A stretch of 51,896 nt of DNA from a virus. A program made the position numbers and the translations under genes. The DNA lies in IMG/VR virus record IMGVR_UViG_3300047585_000154, positions 1-51,896 of that record; one strand, given 5' to 3'. How positions within the stretch are numbered: the stretch's first letter is position 1; every line of letters begins with the position of its first letter. This document shows, piece after piece, positions 49,202 through 51,896 of this stretch. The notes below the pieces were generated by a model. It was not told the origin of the DNA, did not search any database, and worked only from the letters and a program-made list of their open reading frames with translations.

Positions 49202-50497
49202 ATGACCGATACGCGAGAAGCCGAAGAGAAGATATCGCTGGCGCGTACCATCGTGCGTTACAAGGCGCCATACTTCTCCACCTCGCTGGCGAGCCTGGTC
49301 TGTATGCCGATGGTCGGCATCAGAACCATGTGCCTCACCAAGAACCTCATCCTCGGTTACGACCCCGAGTGGGCGGTACTGGCGAAGCCCACGGTACTCG
49401 CAGCTGACGTGGCTCACGAGATCAATCACTTCCAACGACGCCACCTGTACCGCGGGCTGGGTCTTGACCCCCGCATCGTCAACATCGCTGGAGACCTCGC
49501 CATCAATCCCGACCTAGTAGCAGCAGGTTGGGACCTGGCGGACGAGACCTCCGACCGCCCAGCCATCCTGCCGAAGCACTACAACCTGCCCGAAGGTCTC
49601 TCCATGGAGGAGTACTACGCGCTACTCACGCAGGCTGCGCAAGGCGGTAGCAGTAAGAACGACAAGGCGTTGCAGAAGCTGATGAATGACCTGCGCAACG
49701 GAGAAGGATCAGTGGGCAAAGGAGCCTGCGGCGGCATCGCCCATGGCAGCGCGCTCACTGCTCTGGAGCAGGAGCTAGAATCCATCCCTGGAGCAGGCAG
49801 AACCAAAGCTGAGGTCAAGAGCATCGAGCTCAGAGCTGCAAAGCAGATCAAGGACCACATCACTAACAAGGGACGCGGCGTTGTGCCGGCAAGCCTTGTT
49901 CGTGACACCGAAAAACTGCAGGAACTGTCCCGGATACGTTGGCAAGACGTCCTTGCGCGCGTCATCCGCACTGCCACAGGGCAGCTGATGATGGGGGACC
50001 TCGAGCCCTCGTATGTACGGCCATCACGGCGCGCAATGCCGGGCAGCCCCATCATCCGCCCGAGTTACGTCACGCAGCTGCCAGAGATCGCCATCGTGCG
50101 AGATACTTCTGGCTCCATGCAGTCGCAGCAGTTGTCGGACTGCGTTCGAGAGTCGTACGCCATCGTAAAGGATCTAGGCATCGACGACATCTGGTTCACG
50201 GACGCGGACGCAGCAGTAGCGATGCCATGGCAGCGCGTCAGGAAGGAGTTCTTCAAGACGCTAAGCACGTCACGTGGTGGGGGCGGCACCGACTTCGCCC
50301 CCGCCATCGCAGACGCACAGAAGCTGTACCCCCGCCCCGACCTGCTGATTTACTGCACGGACGGTGACGGGGGTGCAGGTCCACCGCCGCGCGGTATGGC
50401 GGTGGTCTTCGCCATCGTGCCCTCGTACTGGAACAGGTCCCCGTGCGACTGGGCTACGACGGTGTTCATCGAACCGCCAGTGATACCTGAGTCGTAG
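49202..50497 (+). CDS. VWA-domain protein with HExxH metallopeptidase-like N-terminus (DUF2201-like)
   Basis: This 431-residue protein has an N-terminal HEINH motif at 72-76 (AHEINHFQRRH) followed by DPRIVNIAGDLAINPD, as in the putative metallopeptidase half of DUF2201-like proteins. The C-terminal half is a VWA domain with a full MIDAS: DTSGS at 301-305, Thr363 in GGTDF and Asp387 in CTDGDG. The ATG follows the MoxR stop directly, so the pair is expressed together. The probable role is substrate binding and presentation to, or regulation of, the MoxR ATPase. It ends just before a bidirectional terminator. Proteolysis is inferred from the motif only. Confidence 0.85.
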   Translation: MTDTREAEEKISLARTIVRYKAPYFSTSLASLVCMPMVGIRTMCLTKNLILGYDPEWAVLAKPTVLAADVAHEINHFQRRHLYRGLGLDPRIVNIAGDLAINPDLVAAGWDLADETSDRPAILPKHYNLPEGLSMEEYYALLTQAAQGGSSKNDKALQKLMNDLRNGEGSVGKGACGGIAHGSALTALEQELESIPGAGRTKAEVKSIELRAAKQIKDHITNKGRGVVPASLVRDTEKLQELSRIRWQDVLARVIRTATGQLMMGDLEPSYVRPSRRAMPGSPIIRPSYVTQLPEIAIVRDTSGSMQSQQLSDCVRESYAIVKDLGIDDIWFTDADAAVAMPWQRVRKEFFKTLSTSRGGGGTDFAPAIADAQKLYPRPDLLIYCTDGDGGAGPPPRGMAVVFAIVPSYWNRSPCDWATTVFIEPPVIPES

Positions 50498-50500
50498 CGG

Positions 50501-50525
50501 AAGAAGGGCCTGCGCCCTTCTTTTT
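50501..50525. terminator. Bidirectional terminator between VWA and portal genes
   Basis: AAGAAGGGC (50501-50509) and GCCCTTCTT (50514-50522) form a perfect 9-bp stem with a four-base loop, followed by TTT on the plus strand; the mirror A/T-rich flank serves the minus strand. It lies between two convergent genes and overlaps the portal stop codon. Confidence 0.85.
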
Positions 50526-51896
50526 AGCCCATACCACCTGCACGCCGCGGCGGTCGCTGCTGCGGCAAAGGTCGCGTGTCCACACCCGCCACGGCTCCAG
50601 AACCTGCCGCGCCACCTGTGCCGGAGTCATCCCCACCCTGTTGCTGCGTGAGGTACTGCTGCACCAGGTCTGCTAGCTCGGGGCTCTGGAAACGCAGATT
50701 GGTGATGGCCTGCGACTGCTGCGCCTTCGGCAACGTAGCGATGGTGCGCGCCTGCATCATCGCAAGCGATGGCAGGTCCACGTTCTGCGTGGGCTGCCCT
50801 CCTCCCGCGCCCTGCATCTTCTGCCCACCAGAGAGTTGGCTGCCAATCTGCTGCAGGAAATCCGGAGGTGAGGAGCCGCCGTTAGCGGGCGTCTGTTGTT
50901 GCTGCGCCTGTTGCTGTTGAGGCTGACCTTCTCCAGGTTGCCCCTGCTGTGCTGGCGCGGGTGCTCCGGTAGGCACTGCGCCTTCCGCGCCGCCAGGCTC
51001 CCCCGGTGCGGTGGGCGCTCCCATCGCGGTCGCCTGTTCCTGCTGCGCACGCGCCTGGTACTTCATCATCACGAGTTGCGCCTCACCCTGGATGGTGGCC
51101 ATCGCAATCTGCTGCTTCTTGGTGGCCTCGAGCCGCGTATCGGTCTCGCGGATCATGATCTGGTTCTCGTCCTCCTGGGACATGTCGGAGCTCGCCAGAA
51201 GCGTCGTGTCGCTGATCTTGCCGGCTGCGTTGAGTTGGAACTCGAACGCCTTGCGCTGTAGGTCGTCTGCCATCTTGAACGGCTTGAAGCGGATGTTCGC
51301 GAGGGGCCAGCCCAGATACGAAGACACCTGGCGCATGATGAAGCGAGCGAGGTCGCGCTGTCGCTGTAGGTACCCGATGAACATGTTCTCGAGCATGCGC
51401 ATCGATACGTTCGTGCCCGCGTAGCTCATGCCGCCCATGAGGAATTCACGAGGCACTCCCATGCCGACCATGATCTGCTCCGACCATGCCTGAATCTCTT
51501 GCGTCAGTAGCAGCGCGCGTCCGTCACCACCGATGGTCTGATTGCCCACAGGCAGCGGGAGGATGGGGATGTAGTTGTTGTCCGTGCGCCAGCGAGCAAT
51601 CTCTTGAGCAATCTGGTCGCGCCAGTCGATGAGGTTGATGGTGGTGTACGGGTCCGAGCTGCCCGAGCCTGCCTGCGGGAAGAGCACGCGCAGCGGCACA
51701 ATGTGTTCGACGAGGATGGCCTCCTGCGCTTTCTTCATGATCTGCAAGTAGAAGGTGTCCTTCAGCACCGGCAGAAGAAGAGGCACACCCACGCCGCGGT
51801 CCTGACCGGCCAAGGTCGGACGACGCATGTGGAAGAAGTTGTCCTTCGAGAAGATGACACCCTTCTGCTCGCGCATGGCCTGAATGAAGACCTGCG
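50524..51896 (-). CDS. Portal protein, N-terminus cut by window edge
   Basis: About 456 C-terminal residues are visible and the frame remains open to the edge, so the start lies outside. The core reads LPLPVGNQTIGGDGRALLL, then QAWSEQIMVGMGVPREFLM, GTNVSMRMLENMFIGYLQR and AGKISDTTLLASSDMS, a typical portal region with the wing and stem helices. The C-terminal ~180 residues are Gln/Pro/Gly-rich and disordered (QQQQAQQQQTPANGGSSP). It forms the dodecameric DNA gate of the head. It is separated from terminase and capsid genes by the MoxR/VWA cassette and the polymerase. Confidence 0.85.
   Translation of the reverse strand, partial: QVFIQAMREQKGVIFSKDNFFHMRRPTLAGQDRGVGVPLLLPVLKDTFYLQIMKKAQEAILVEHIVPLRVLFPQAGSGSSDPYTTINLIDWRDQIAQEIARWRTDNNYIPILPLPVGNQTIGGDGRALLLTQEIQAWSEQIMVGMGVPREFLMGGMSYAGTNVSMRMLENMFIGYLQRQRDLARFIMRQVSSYLGWPLANIRFKPFKMADDLQRKAFEFQLNAAGKISDTTLLASSDMSQEDENQIMIRETDTRLEATKKQQIAMATIQGEAQLVMMKYQARAQQEQATAMGAPTAPGEPGGAEGAVPTGAPAPAQQGQPGEGQPQQQQAQQQQTPANGGSSPPDFLQQIGSQLSGGQKMQGAGGGQPTQNVDLPSLAMMQARTIATLPKAQQSQAITNLRFQSPELADLVQQYLTQQQGGDDSGTGGAAGSGAVAGVDTRPLPQQRPPRRAGGMG

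Noticed and set aside
1-51896. tRNA genes, CRISPR arrays, insertion sequences or integrase/attachment sites
   Set aside because: No cloverleaf-like sequence, regularly spaced repeats, transposase motifs or recombinase motifs were recognised on either strand; coding density leaves almost no room for them.

Overview
This window is the genome of a large, GC-rich, contractile-tailed double-stranded DNA phage (myovirus, probably of jumbo size). The reasons are a recognisable portal fragment, a GpA-like terminase large subunit, an HK97-type major capsid protein, a candidate prohead protease, a very long tail sheath, a baseplate spike with an OB-type domain and a phage-encoded multisubunit-type RNA polymerase, all in tightly packed genes with 1-4 nt stop/start overlaps. 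No tRNA, rRNA, CRISPR array, insertion sequence or integrase was seen. A probable lipobox protein suggests a Gram-negative host; the host cannot be named from this sequence.

Layout. (1) 1-5766, minus strand: a metabolic operon read leftwards, starting with a histone-H1-like Lys/Ala-rich protein and including a MazG-like pyrophosphohydrolase, dCMP deaminase, deoxynucleoside monophosphate kinase, an HNH endonuclease and several small conserved phage proteins. (2) 5767-6045: a divergent control region with two inverted repeats. (3) 6046-8284, plus strand: a lipoprotein, a papain-type cysteine protease with intact catalytic residues, a strong terminator, a Zn-ribbon-like protein and two overlapping genes, ending at a convergent terminator. 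(4) 8306-46476, minus strand: the virion block. In transcription order it runs: RNA polymerase, spike, several structural proteins, terminase, internal head proteins, protease, scaffold/decoration candidates, major capsid, connector candidates, glycine-zipper proteins, sheath and tube. Two plus-strand genes flank the terminase, and two HNH genes flank the sheath. (5) 46555-50497, plus strand: a six-gene cassette of two micro-proteins, an unknown protein, a Cys-rich protein, a MoxR-type AAA+ ATPase and a VWA/metallopeptidase-like protein, ending at a bidirectional terminator. (6) 50524-51896, minus strand: the C-terminal part of the portal protein, cut by the window edge.

The most striking element is one ~2170-residue polypeptide that carries a complete bacterial-type beta subunit followed by a complete beta-prime subunit (NADFDGD, bridge helix, trigger loop, second zinc site), with no alpha, omega or sigma gene visible nearby. 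Other notable signals are the MoxR/VWA cassette; a perfect hairpin with a GNRA tetraloop that buries the ribosome-binding site of a homing-type endonuclease; a recurring F-[DE]-K-x-A peptide in putative internal virion proteins; and a repeated beta-rich domain shared by the sheath and two other virion proteins.
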